Positions 40,613-49,312 of a DNA stretch of 64,000 nucleotides are shown piece after piece. The DNA comes from Tenderia sp965602225 (GTDB taxonomy: Bacteria; Pseudomonadota; Gammaproteobacteria; Tenderiales; Tenderiaceae): positions 1 to 64,000 of the forward strand of contig CBFCYE010000004.1 in the NCBI GenBank assembly GCA_965602225.1, written 5' to 3'. A program made the position numbers and the translations under genes. The notes under the pieces are model-generated. The model did not search any database, was not told where the DNA came from, and saw only the letters and a list, made by a program, of their open reading frames with translations. The stretch's first letter is position 1. Each line of letters starts with the position of its first letter.

Positions 40613-42112
40613 ATGAAACAGTCGCTCCAGCTTCGTTTAGGTCAACACCTGACGATGACACCTCAATTGCAACAGGCCATTCGCCTGCTGCAGCTTTCTA
40701 CTCTTGATTTACAGGCTGAGATTCAGGAAGCGCTGGAAAGTAACCCATTGCTTGAAGTGAATGAAGATGCGGGAGCTGCGCCTGAGAGTGAACCGGGCAA
40801 CGCAACAGAGACTGAGTTTGATTCAAGTACTCAAGTTGCTGAAACTGTCAGCGATAATGCTCCGGATTCTTCCGTTGATATGCAAAGCAGTGACATGCCC
40901 GATGAGCTGCCGGTCGATAGCAATTGGGATGATGTTTACGAAAGCGTCTTACCCGCCAGTACCGCAGCCAGTACTCCTAGCGATGATGATCGGGGTTTTG
41001 AAAATCAGTCCGGTGCTGATGAAAGTCTGCAGGAGCATTTGTTCTGGCAGATGCGCATGACCCCCTTTAGTGATACCGATATGATTATCGCCGAAGCCAT
41101 TATCGACTCGATCAATGATGATGGTTATCTCTCAACCACCTTGGAAGACATTCTCTCTGGCCTGGATTTTTCCGAAACGGAAGAAGTCGGTCTGGAAGAG
41201 CTGGAAGCGGTGCTGCACCAGGTGCAGAACTTTGATCCGGTTGGTGTTGCCGCACGTGATCTGCGTGAATGTTTGTTGCTGCAACTAAAACACTATGATA
41301 ATTCACAGCAGGATGTGGTCGATGCCATCGTTCTGGTTAGAGACTATATCGAGCTGTTGGGTAGCCGCGATTACAATCAGCTGATGCGTAAGATGAAACT
41401 GTCTCGCGAGGCCTTGCAGGCGGCAATTGAGGTGGTGCAATCGGTCAATCCCCGTCCGGGCGGTTTGATTGCTTCAGCCCCAGCAGAATATATCGTTCCC
41501 GATGTCACAGTAAAAAAAGACAATGGCAAGTGGCGGGTAGAGCTTAATTTTGAGTCGTTGCCACGACTAAAGGTCAATACCCAATATGCCGGCATGATTC
41601 GACGGGCTGACAACAGTGCTGACAATACCTATATGCGTAATCAGTTGCAGGAGGCGCGCTGGTTTATCAAAAGTCTGACTAGTCGTAATGAAACCCTGCT
41701 TAAGGTTGCCACCGCTATCGTCGAGCGTCAGCGTGGTTTTCTTGAGCATGGCGAAGAGGCGATGAAGGCGCTGGTGCTGAATGATATCGCCGAAGAACTG
41801 GAGATGCATGAGTCGACCATCTCTCGGGTGACAACACGCAAGTATATGCATACCCCGCGTGGTGTTTTTGAATTGAAGTATTTTTTCTCCAGTCATGTTT
41901 CAACGGCTGCGGGGGGCTCCTGTTCCTCGACGGCGATTCGGGCCTTGATCAAGAAATTGATTGCTGCCGAGAATCAGGTCAAACCATTGAGTGATAGCAA
42001 GATAGGCAAGATACTGGAAGGCGAGGGTATTAACGTTGCCCGGCGAACAGTGGCCAAATATCGTGAGGCGATGTCTATTCCCCCCTCAAATGAACGCAAG
42101 CGTTTGGTATAA
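40613..42112 (+). CDS. rpoN: RNA polymerase sigma-54 factor
   Basis: 499 aa. Glutamine-rich region I (MKQSLQLRLGQHLTMTPQLQ), an acidic region II (about 48-130), core-binding region, helix-turn-helix MHESTISRVTTRKYMHTPRG, and the C-terminal RpoN box ARRTVAKYRE. Directs transcription from -24/-12 promoters. Follows lptB with a 127-base AT-rich gap that probably carries a promoter. Confidence 0.97.
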   Translation: MKQSLQLRLGQHLTMTPQLQQAIRLLQLSTLDLQAEIQEALESNPLLEVNEDAGAAPESEPGNATETEFDSSTQVAETVSDNAPDSSVDMQSSDMPDELPVDSNWDDVYESVLPASTAASTPSDDDRGFENQSGADESLQEHLFWQMRMTPFSDTDMIIAEAIIDSINDDGYLSTTLEDILSGLDFSETEEVGLEELEAVLHQVQNFDPVGVAARDLRECLLLQLKHYDNSQQDVVDAIVLVRDYIELLGSRDYNQLMRKMKLSREALQAAIEVVQSVNPRPGGLIASAPAEYIVPDVTVKKDNGKWRVELNFESLPRLKVNTQYAGMIRRADNSADNTYMRNQLQEARWFIKSLTSRNETLLKVATAIVERQRGFLEHGEEAMKALVLNDIAEELEMHESTISRVTTRKYMHTPRGVFELKYFFSSHVSTAAGGSCSSTAIRALIKKLIAAENQVKPLSDSKIGKILEGEGINVARRTVAKYREAMSIPPSNERKRLV

Positions 42113-42168
42113 GGTTTTGTGAGGGGTCATAAAAACCTACTTAATAAAGAACACTAAAAGAATAAAAG

Positions 42169-42654
42169 ATGGAAATTTCACAATTATTATCAGTCGAACG
42201 AGTTGTCTGCAATGTTGCTGTCAGTAGCAAAAAGCGTGCTTTGGAGGCGGTCAGTCATTTGTTGGCTGAGTCCTCGGAAACGGGTTTGTCAGAAATCGAT
42301 ATTTTTGATGGTTTGATTGCTCGGGAGAAGCTTGGTAGTACTGGGCTTGGTCATGGTGTGGCTATCCCCCATGGTCGTTTTAAGAATGTTGCCGGGGCTG
42401 CGGCCGTGTTTATCAAGTTCGAGCAGGGCATCGACTTTGATGCCATTGATGCTGCGCCAGTCGATCTGGTATTTGCCTTGATGGTGCCGGAAGATTCGAC
42501 TGAAGAACATTTGCAGTTACTGAGCTCATTGGCGGAAATGTTCAGTGATGCCGCGGTGCGAGAACGTTTGCGTCAATGCAATTCTTCAGCTGAAATAATT
42601 GATGTGTTCAGACAACGGCCCCCTGCTGATCAGCAAATAGCCTCTTCACTCTAA
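42169..42654 (+). CDS. ptsN: Nitrogen-PTS EIIA protein PtsN
   Basis: 161 aa. EIIA-Ntr fold with the phospho-accepting histidine in GHGVAIPHGRF. Regulates potassium transport, sigma-54 and stress functions rather than sugar import. Here it follows rpoN directly by 56 bases; the ribosome hibernation factor gene (hpf) that normally sits between rpoN and ptsN is absent. Confidence 0.95.
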   Translation: MEISQLLSVERVVCNVAVSSKKRALEAVSHLLAESSETGLSEIDIFDGLIAREKLGSTGLGHGVAIPHGRFKNVAGAAAVFIKFEQGIDFDAIDAAPVDLVFALMVPEDSTEEHLQLLSSLAEMFSDAAVRERLRQCNSSAEIIDVFRQRPPADQQIASSL

Positions 42655-42666
42655 TCAATATTTGTT

Positions 42667-43200
42667 ATGCCTGGACAAGTGCAATCGCGGCCTGGAGTTA
42701 TGCTGCAGGTGCTTGGCCAGGGTGTTTTGTTGCAGGGTGATAGCGGTATAGGCAAGAGTGATCTTGCCCTTGAACTGGTGGATAGAGGTCACCGCCTGAT
42801 CGCCGATGATGCGGTGGAATTTTTCGCTGATAATGATGGTTTGCGTGGCCGTTGCCGCGCTGGTTTTGAAGGCTTTTTAGAAGTGCATGGTCTGGGCTTG
42901 GTTAGCCTGACGCAGTTGTATGGTGAGCAGGCTATGCTTGAACACTCCTGTCTTGATCTGGTTCTGCTACTTGAAAATGCCAATGTCGATAATTATGACC
43001 GGCTTCAGCCCGTGCAACAGTCATGGCAGCTGCTAGGTGTGAGTGTACCCGCCTGGTCTATAGTTTGTTCGGGGCGGCGTAATCTGGCTTTGATCGTTGA
43101 GACTGCGGTGCGCTTGAATCAGTGCCGACTGCAGGGCTATGATGCCAGTATCGATCTGCAGACACGATTGGCCAGTCTATTGAAAGAGGGTGCAGCATGA
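42667..43200 (+). CDS. hprK: HPr kinase/phosphorylase, short form (catalytic domain only)
   Basis: 177 aa, against about 310 for classical HprK. The sequence starts almost directly at the catalytic domain: P-loop QGDSGIGKSDLALELVDRG (residues 23-41), DDAVEF, and the family signature LEVHGLGLVSLTQLYGEQA. The N-terminal regulatory domain is missing, as in alphaproteobacterial short forms. It phosphorylates or dephosphorylates HPr on Ser46, and the HPr in this operon does carry that serine. The stop overlaps the rapZ start. Confidence 0.88.
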   Translation: MPGQVQSRPGVMLQVLGQGVLLQGDSGIGKSDLALELVDRGHRLIADDAVEFFADNDGLRGRCRAGFEGFLEVHGLGLVSLTQLYGEQAMLEHSCLDLVLLLENANVDNYDRLQPVQQSWQLLGVSVPAWSIVCSGRRNLALIVETAVRLNQCRLQGYDASIDLQTRLASLLKEGAA

Positions 43201-44051
43201 AATTGGTGATTGTCAGCGGCTTGTCCGGTTCTGGCAAAAGTATCGTTTTACATTCTCTGGAAGACTTGGGGTTTTATTGCATTGATAACCTGCCCCTGAG
43301 TCTGTTGCCTTCATTTGCTGCGCAGATTGCAAATTCGCCACGCGGCAACTATGAACATGCCGCCGTGGGTATTGATGCCCGCAATCTGACTGATGATTTT
43401 GCCAGTTTTCCTGATGTCTTGGCCGAGATCCGTGCCCATGGCCTGGATTGTGAGATTCTGTTTTTACAGGCCGAAAACAATACTCTGATAAAACGTTTTA
43501 GCGAGACCCGACGCAAACACCCTCTAACCCGTTCCGGCACTTCTCTGGCAGAGGCGATAGCTCGTGAGCGTAAGCTGCTGTCTGAGTTGGCGGTCAATGC
43601 CGACTGGTGTATCGATACCAGTCGTACCAATGTGCATCAGTTGCGCGATCTGATTGGTGAACGAATGTTGACGGAGGCGCGCTCCCTAACGCTGACCTTT
43701 ATGTCGTTTGGTTTTAAACATGGCATTCCCGTTGATGCCGATTTTGTCTTTGATGTGCGTTGTTTGCCCAACCCCCACTGGGTGCCGCAGTTGCGAGCCT
43801 TGACGGGAATGGATCAGGAGGTTGCCGAGTTTCTTGAGCAGCAGCCACTGGTGGGTGAGATGTTTGATGATCTGAGTTCATTTGTCGAACGCTGGGTGCC
43901 GCGTTTTCAGGCCGATAGTCGCGCCTATATGACCGTGGCAATTGGTTGCACCGGTGGTCAGCATCGTTCGGTCTATTTGTCGCGGCGTATGGCGAGTCAT
44001 TTCCATGAGGGTGATATCGAAGTGTTGTTGCGACATCGGGAGTTGTCATGA
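43197..44051 (+). CDS. rapZ: RNase adapter protein RapZ
   Basis: 284 aa. Walker A VSGLSGSGKSIVLHSLEDLG at the N-terminus and the C-terminal CTGGQHRSVYLSRRMA. In E. coli RapZ senses glucosamine 6-phosphate and guides RNase E to the small RNA GlmZ. Overlaps hprK by four bases and the next gene by four, so tight translational coupling. Confidence 0.96.
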   Translation: MKLVIVSGLSGSGKSIVLHSLEDLGFYCIDNLPLSLLPSFAAQIANSPRGNYEHAAVGIDARNLTDDFASFPDVLAEIRAHGLDCEILFLQAENNTLIKRFSETRRKHPLTRSGTSLAEAIARERKLLSELAVNADWCIDTSRTNVHQLRDLIGERMLTEARSLTLTFMSFGFKHGIPVDADFVFDVRCLPNPHWVPQLRALTGMDQEVAEFLEQQPLVGEMFDDLSSFVERWVPRFQADSRAYMTVAIGCTGGQHRSVYLSRRMASHFHEGDIEVLLRHRELS

Positions 44052-44452
44052 CCACCGGTCTGCTGCTGATTACCCATGACAATGTCGGGCAGGCCTTGCT
44101 GGAAACGGCATCATCGATTCTGGGCATGTGCCCAATGGTGCTGGAAATTATTTCCGTGTCGCACAATTGTTGCCCGGAAGATGTGGTAGACAAGGCACAT
44201 GCTGCGGCCAGACGTCTGGATCAGGGCGGCGGGGTATTGGTGTTAACGGATTTGTATGGCTCGACGCCGAGTAATGTTGCCAATCGTCTTGAGTGCGACC
44301 GGCCGATCAAGGTGGTGGCGGGTTTAAATTTACCGATGCTGGTGCGGGTGTTGAATTATCCGGGGCTGACACTGGACGAGCTGGTTTATAAGGCCGTCTC
44401 TGGTGGCAGAGATGGCATCTTTGTTTGTGAGCCAGAAAGTTGTGACTGCTAA
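44048..44452 (+). CDS. PTS mannose-family EIIA component
   Basis: 134 aa. EIIA-Man fold with phospho-acceptor His10 in LLITHDNVGQ and GVLVLTDLYGSTPSNVA. No EIIB/C/D partners are present, so a regulatory rather than transport role is likely, as in other proteobacteria with hprK-rapZ-manX-type-ptsH-ptsI. Ends in CDC, with the HPr gene start overlapping its last codons. Confidence 0.93.
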   Translation: MTTGLLLITHDNVGQALLETASSILGMCPMVLEIISVSHNCCPEDVVDKAHAAARRLDQGGGVLVLTDLYGSTPSNVANRLECDRPIKVVAGLNLPMLVRVLNYPGLTLDELVYKAVSGGRDGIFVCEPESCDC

Positions 44453-44711
44453 AACCATAGAAATTATTAACAAACTAGGCCTGCATGCCCGGGCCGCATC
44501 CAAACTGGTCAAACTGGCGGCACGGTTTGAAAGCACGGTCATGCTGCGCAAGGGTGAACGCGAGGCCAATGGTAAAAGCATCATGGGGGTAATGATGTTG
44601 GCTGCCAGTAAGGGAACTCAGTTGGAGCTGGTGGTTGAGGGTGCCGACGAGCAGGAAGCTATGGCGGCGCTAGAGGCATTGATTGCCGATCGGTTTGGCG
44701 AAGGCGAATAG
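44442..44711 (+). CDS. ptsH: Phosphocarrier protein HPr
   Basis: 89 aa with the GTG start at 44442. With this start the active-site histidine is exactly His15 (KLGLHARAA) and the regulatory serine exactly Ser46 (GKSIMGVMML), the canonical numbering, which decides the start over in-frame ATGs at 44403/44412 inside the upstream gene. It receives phosphate from EI on His15 and from HprK on Ser46. Confidence 0.94.
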   Translation: MTAKTIEIINKLGLHARAASKLVKLAARFESTVMLRKGEREANGKSIMGVMMLAASKGTQLELVVEGADEQEAMAALEALIADRFGEGE

Positions 44712-44719
44712 CTCGTTCT

Positions 44720-46471
44720 ATGGTGAGCCTGAATCTAAAAGGGATTGGGGTTTCACGCGGCATTGCCATCGGCAAGGCCTATTTATTACAACGCGACCAA
44801 CTAAATATCCGCGAATATTTGATTCCACCCGGTTTGATCGAGGCGGAACAGAATCGTTTCAAACAAGCTATCAGGGTTGCTAAGCAGCAGTTGTCTGAAG
44901 TCAGGCAGTTGATCCCCGCTGCCACCCCAGTCGATATAGCGTCTTTCATTGATACCCATTTGTTGATGATGAATGACAAAGCATTGGCTGAGGCGCCGGT
45001 GCAAGTGATTGCCGAGCGTGGTTGTAATGCCGAATGGGCGTTGAAGCTGCAACGCGATGCGCTGGTGTCAGTGTTCGACGCGATGGATGATGCCTATCTG
45101 CGTACTCGCAAGGATGATGTCGATCATGTCGTTAATCGTATCCAGCGGGTGTTATTGAACCAGACTGATAATGTCGAGACAGCGATGGATGGCCGACTTA
45201 AAGGTTGCATCATCATCGCCAATGACCTGTCACCAGCCGATACCGTGACCATGCAGAATGAAGGCATTGCCGCCTTTGTTACCGAGTATGGTGGCCCTAA
45301 TTCCCATACTACAATTCTAGCCCGTAGCCTGGGCATTCCTGCGGTGGTTGGGGTTAAAAATGCGTTGCGCTATTTGCAGCAGGGCGAGTCTCTGGTGGTG
45401 GATGGTTATAACGGTGATCTGTTGGTCGGTGCCGATGAGAAGGGCTTGGCCCATTATCGTCGTCGCCAACGTCAGGTAAAACGTCTCCATGCCGAGCTGA
45501 ATAAATTAAAACAGTTACCGGCTGTTAGTCGTGATGGTTTGGTTATTTCGTTACAGGCCAATGTCGAGCTGCCTGAAGATCTGGCGGTAATGAATAAGGT
45601 CGCGGCTAAGGGCGTCGGCCTCTATCGCACCGAATATCTATTTTTGAATCGGGCTGAATTGCCTGATGAAGATGAACAATTTGATATCTATCGCAAGATA
45701 GTTAAAAAGTTGCGTGGTCGGCCATTGACTATTCGGACCCTTGATCTGGGGGCGGATAAGGTACTTGCTAGTGATGGCCGCCAGGAAACCCATGACGTTA
45801 TTACAAATCCAGCCCTCGGCTTGCGGGCGATTCGTCTTTGCCTGCGTGACCCGGCAATGTATTTAAATCAGTTAAAGGCCATCTTGCGTGCCTCAGCCGA
45901 AGGGCCGGTTAGCCTGATGATTCCCATGATTGCCAGTGTTCAGGAGTTGCAGCAGAGTTTTGCGTTAATCAGTCAGGCCAAGGCCGAACTGCAACAGCAG
46001 GGCAGGCCCTTTGATGATGCAATGCCGGTCGGGGGGATGATTGAGGTGCCAGCGGCAGCTATTCTGGCCGACGTGTTTGCCAAGCATCTTGATTTCTTTT
46101 CTATCGGCACTAATGATCTGGTGCAGTACACCATGGCCGCAGATAGGCTTGATAATGATGTTAGTTATCTTTATCAACCAACTCATCCGGCGGTGCTGCG
46201 CCTGATTGATATGACCATCAAGGCCGGACATAAGGCTGAGATTTCGGTGGCGATGTGCGGTGAGATGGCGGGCGAACCACGTTACACACGACTATTGCTT
46301 GGTTTGGGGCTGACTGAGTTCAGTATGCAGCCGGCTATGCTGCCGGAGGTGAAAAATATTATTCAGAACTGTGATGTGAAGCCGCTAATAAGAAAGGTCC
46401 GGCGGGTGTTACGAATGTCATCGGCAACAGAGGTTGAGGTCTTTGTTGATAGCCTAAACCGCCAGGGCTGA
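44720..46471 (+). CDS. ptsI: PTS enzyme I (phosphoenolpyruvate-protein phosphotransferase)
   Basis: 583 aa. N-terminal HPr-binding helical domain, phosphohistidine His196 in GGPNSHTTILARSLGIPAVVG, then a PEP-binding TIM barrel with RTEYLFLNR, TLDLGADK, FSIGTNDLVQYTMAADR and the catalytic cysteine in AMCGEMAGEP. No GAF domain, so it is EI and not EI-Ntr (PtsP). Eight bases after ptsH. Confidence 0.95.
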   Translation: MVSLNLKGIGVSRGIAIGKAYLLQRDQLNIREYLIPPGLIEAEQNRFKQAIRVAKQQLSEVRQLIPAATPVDIASFIDTHLLMMNDKALAEAPVQVIAERGCNAEWALKLQRDALVSVFDAMDDAYLRTRKDDVDHVVNRIQRVLLNQTDNVETAMDGRLKGCIIIANDLSPADTVTMQNEGIAAFVTEYGGPNSHTTILARSLGIPAVVGVKNALRYLQQGESLVVDGYNGDLLVGADEKGLAHYRRRQRQVKRLHAELNKLKQLPAVSRDGLVISLQANVELPEDLAVMNKVAAKGVGLYRTEYLFLNRAELPDEDEQFDIYRKIVKKLRGRPLTIRTLDLGADKVLASDGRQETHDVITNPALGLRAIRLCLRDPAMYLNQLKAILRASAEGPVSLMIPMIASVQELQQSFALISQAKAELQQQGRPFDDAMPVGGMIEVPAAAILADVFAKHLDFFSIGTNDLVQYTMAADRLDNDVSYLYQPTHPAVLRLIDMTIKAGHKAEISVAMCGEMAGEPRYTRLLLGLGLTEFSMQPAMLPEVKNIIQNCDVKPLIRKVRRVLRMSSATEVEVFVDSLNRQG

Positions 46472-46496
46472 AAATTTTTCTATTTAGGGCTGGCGC

Positions 46497-46512
46497 CAGT
46501 CTTGCCAGGCCC
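46497..46512 (+). terminator. Weak hairpin after ptsI
   Basis: Imperfect hairpin GGGCTGGC / GCCAGGCCC (one bulge) 25 bases after the ptsI stop; the T-rich stretch follows only after about 15 bases. Possible termination site of the PTS operon; low confidence. Confidence 0.3.
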
Positions 46513-46572
46513 TTAGACTTATTCCTATTTTTTACTCACGTTCAGGCGTGTTTTAACCGGCTTGTTTGGCTC

Positions 46573-47931
46573 ATGGCAGAAATTCACGAACAGGATAAAT
46601 CACAAAAACGCTTACAGCGTTTTTCTGAAGCCCTAGAAGGCGGCCGCCTGATCAATATTCGCCAGATGGTGAATGAGCTGCATCCTGCTGAAATTAGCCA
46701 TCTGCTTGAATCATTGCCACAGAATGAACGTGGTTTGGTCTGGGAGCTGGTTGAGGCAGAGAAGAGTGGTGAGGTCCTCAGTTATGTAAATGATGATGTC
46801 CGTGCCAAGCTGATTCGGGAGATGGAGGCCGATGAGCTGGTGGCGGCGGCTGAGAGTCTCGACACTGATGATCTGGCTGACATCCTCCAGGATCTGCCGG
46901 ACAAGGTGATCAGTGAAGTGCTGCAGTCCATGAGCGAGCAGGACCGTATTCGTCTCGAGGCGGTATTGTCATACCCGGAGGATTGCGCCGGTGGTTTGAT
47001 GAATATCGACACTGTTACCGTGCGCCCTAACGTGACGATTGATGTGGTATTGCGTTATTTGCGCCTGCGTGGCGAACTGCCGGAGATGACTGATCACCTG
47101 TTTGTGGTGGATCACGATGACAAGTTTATTGGCCTGTTGTCGATTGCCGATATTCTTACCAAAGATCCCGGCAAGCTGGTCGGTCAGGTGATGATGCGTG
47201 ACTTTCAGCCCATCCCTGCTGATATGCCTGAAAGTGAGGTGGCAGGACTATTCGAAAAGCGTGACCTGGTGTCGGCACCGGTGGTGGCTGCTGATGGCAA
47301 ACTGCTGGGGCGTATTACCATCGATGACGTGGTTGATGTTATTCGAGACGAGGCCGAACACTCGATCATGAGTATGGCCGGCCTGGATGAAGAGGACGAC
47401 ATCTTTGCCCCGGTGGTGGTTAGTTCGCGTCGCCGCGGTATCTGGCTGGGAATCAATCTACTTACGGCTCTGACTGCCTCCTGGGTGATAGGCCTGTTTG
47501 ATGCCACCATCGAGCAGGTGGTGGCCCTGGCGGTGTTGATGCCGATTGTTGCCAGTATGGGTGGGGTAGCCGGTAGTCAAACCCTGACCCTGGTGATCCG
47601 CGGTATGGCACTGGGGCATATCGGCCCGGCCAATGCCCGGCATATCCTTATTAAAGAGCTGGCGGTGGGTGGCTTGAATGGTTTGCTCTGGGCCCTGGTA
47701 GTTGCCGCAGTGACCATGTTCTGGTTTGAAAATTTTCTGATTGGTGTGATTATCGCCGCGGCGATGTTGATTAATCTGTTCGCTGCCGCCCTGGCGGGGG
47801 CTACTATCCCGTTAATAATGCGCAAGATGGGTATCGACCCAGCGCTGTCATCCTCTGTGATCTTGACGACGGTGACTGATGTGGTTGGTTTTTTTGCCTT
47901 TCTTGGCCTGGCGACGCTGGTTCTGTTGTAG
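46573..47931 (+). CDS. mgtE: Magnesium transporter MgtE
   Basis: 452 aa. Cytosolic N-domain of MgtE helical repeats (HPAEISHLLESLPQNER; DTDDLADILQDLPDK), two CBS domains (about 135-250), then five membrane helices with the pore sequence LMPIVASMGGVAGSQTLTL and TVTDVVGFFAFLG, where the acidic Mg2+ site lies. Intracellular Mg2+ closes the channel through the N and CBS domains. Single gene. Confidence 0.96.
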   Translation: MAEIHEQDKSQKRLQRFSEALEGGRLINIRQMVNELHPAEISHLLESLPQNERGLVWELVEAEKSGEVLSYVNDDVRAKLIREMEADELVAAAESLDTDDLADILQDLPDKVISEVLQSMSEQDRIRLEAVLSYPEDCAGGLMNIDTVTVRPNVTIDVVLRYLRLRGELPEMTDHLFVVDHDDKFIGLLSIADILTKDPGKLVGQVMMRDFQPIPADMPESEVAGLFEKRDLVSAPVVAADGKLLGRITIDDVVDVIRDEAEHSIMSMAGLDEEDDIFAPVVVSSRRRGIWLGINLLTALTASWVIGLFDATIEQVVALAVLMPIVASMGGVAGSQTLTLVIRGMALGHIGPANARHILIKELAVGGLNGLLWALVVAAVTMFWFENFLIGVIIAAAMLINLFAAALAGATIPLIMRKMGIDPALSSSVILTTVTDVVGFFAFLGLATLVLL

Positions 47932-48043
47932 GTCTCGTTGGCCGGGGTTTAATTTTGTTTGTCTATTTATAATGAATGTCGTTTGTTGGACGATATATTA
48001 AAAGTTATTGTCTTAAAGCGCTGTAGTAAAAAGTCGAGACCTT

Positions 48044-49255
48044 ATGCCTGAATTATTAATAGCCCGTCAGCCTATCTATAACCGTACCCAGCATGTCTTT
48101 GGTTATGAATTGCTGTGCCAGCCAGGTAAAGACAGTGAACTGGTCTGTGACAGCGACGATGCCGCCGCATCGCAAGTGATTCTTGATGCCCTGACCGAGA
48201 TTGGTGTCGATAATCTGGTCGCTCAGCGCAAGGCCTTTGTCAGGCTAAGTCGTGGTTTTATTACCGGAAAATACCCCCTGCCGCTGCCTGAAAATCGCCT
48301 GATAGTTGAAGTGCCGGCAGCGGTGGGTGCTGATGCCGAGGTGATCGATGGGATTAAGTTCCTGGTCCGGCAGGGTTATACCATTGCGCTTGGCGATTAC
48401 GTCTATTCCGAGGCCGGCCTGCCATTGCTGGCCTTGGCGAATATCGTCAAGGTTGATGTCCAGGCCCTGAGTGAAGAAGAGTTGCGTTACCACTTCAGCG
48501 TCTTGCAAGAGCATTCCCATCTCAAATTGCTGGCAGATAATATTGAAATACCCGATGAATATGAAGTCTGTAAGGAATTGGGTTTTAATTATTTTCAGGG
48601 CCATTTTTTCAGTCGTCCCAAGCTGGTGCGTCGCACTCGCATGCCATCAAATCAACTGGCCTTGATGCGCCTGTTGGCTGAGGTGCAGCGCCCGGATGTC
48701 AATATTCCAAAACTAGAGGCCATGATCAGTCAGGATGTTGGTCTGAGTTACAAGCTGCTGCGTTATATCAACTCGGCATTTTTTGGTCTGCCCAAACCGG
48801 TAGAGAGTATTCAGCGAGCGGTAGTGTTTCTTGGTACCCAGGTGATTCAGAAATGGACCACCCTGCTGGTGTTGTCACGGGTAGAAGACAAACCGGCCGA
48901 GCTGATGGTGACTGCCGTGGTGCGGGCCAAGATGTGCGAAATCCTGGCCAAGGCAGTTGACTATGAACATGAAGATACCTGCTTTACCGTGGGCCTGTTG
49001 TCGGTATTAGAGGCCTTGCTCGATATGCCAATGGAAAAGGTATTGGCGATGTTGACGTTGACCGATGAGGTCAATCAAGCCTTGTTACGTTTTGATGGTG
49101 TGCCAGGAAAGTTGCTCAAGGTTGCGCTGCAATATGAATTTGGCGACTGGCAGCAGCTTGATTATCCAGAGCTGGAAGAAGACATTATCATGGATGCCTA
49201 TCTGCAATCGATTGCCTGGGCCTCTGAGGCTTGTAGTGCCCTGCTAGGTGATTAA
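48044..49255 (+). CDS. EAL-HDOD signalling protein (YuxH type)
   Basis: 403 aa. Residues 1-190 are an EAL-like domain and 200-390 an HDOD domain (MISQDVGLSYKLLRYINSAFFG; IQRAVVFLGTQVIQKW). The EAL part is degenerate: the signature reads GYELLCQ, and where active enzymes have DDFGTG it reads GDYVYSEAG, so it should not hydrolyse cyclic di-GMP and may act as a binding or scaffold protein. Output unknown. A TATAAT box at 47968-47973 lies upstream. Followed by a REP-like unit. Confidence 0.9.
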   Translation: MPELLIARQPIYNRTQHVFGYELLCQPGKDSELVCDSDDAAASQVILDALTEIGVDNLVAQRKAFVRLSRGFITGKYPLPLPENRLIVEVPAAVGADAEVIDGIKFLVRQGYTIALGDYVYSEAGLPLLALANIVKVDVQALSEEELRYHFSVLQEHSHLKLLADNIEIPDEYEVCKELGFNYFQGHFFSRPKLVRRTRMPSNQLALMRLLAEVQRPDVNIPKLEAMISQDVGLSYKLLRYINSAFFGLPKPVESIQRAVVFLGTQVIQKWTTLLVLSRVEDKPAELMVTAVVRAKMCEILAKAVDYEHEDTCFTVGLLSVLEALLDMPMEKVLAMLTLTDEVNQALLRFDGVPGKLLKVALQYEFGDWQQLDYPELEEDIIMDAYLQSIAWASEACSALLGD

Positions 49256-49256
49256 A

Positions 49257-49288
49257 TGTAGGTTGGTGTAAGCGAAGCGCACCCCGCA
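49257..49288. repeat. REP-like unit (GTAGGTTGG type)
   Basis: Sequence beginning TGTAGGTTGGTGTAAGCGAA and ending GCGCACCCCGCA, with an imperfect GGTG / CACC stem around AAGCGAAGC. It has the GTAG head of the other units but a different body. Lies two bases after the EAL-HDOD stop in the gap to the convergent hydantoinase-like gene. Confidence 0.55.
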
Positions 49289-49312
49289 TGTCCATCTCTG
49301 CCACAGCAAACA

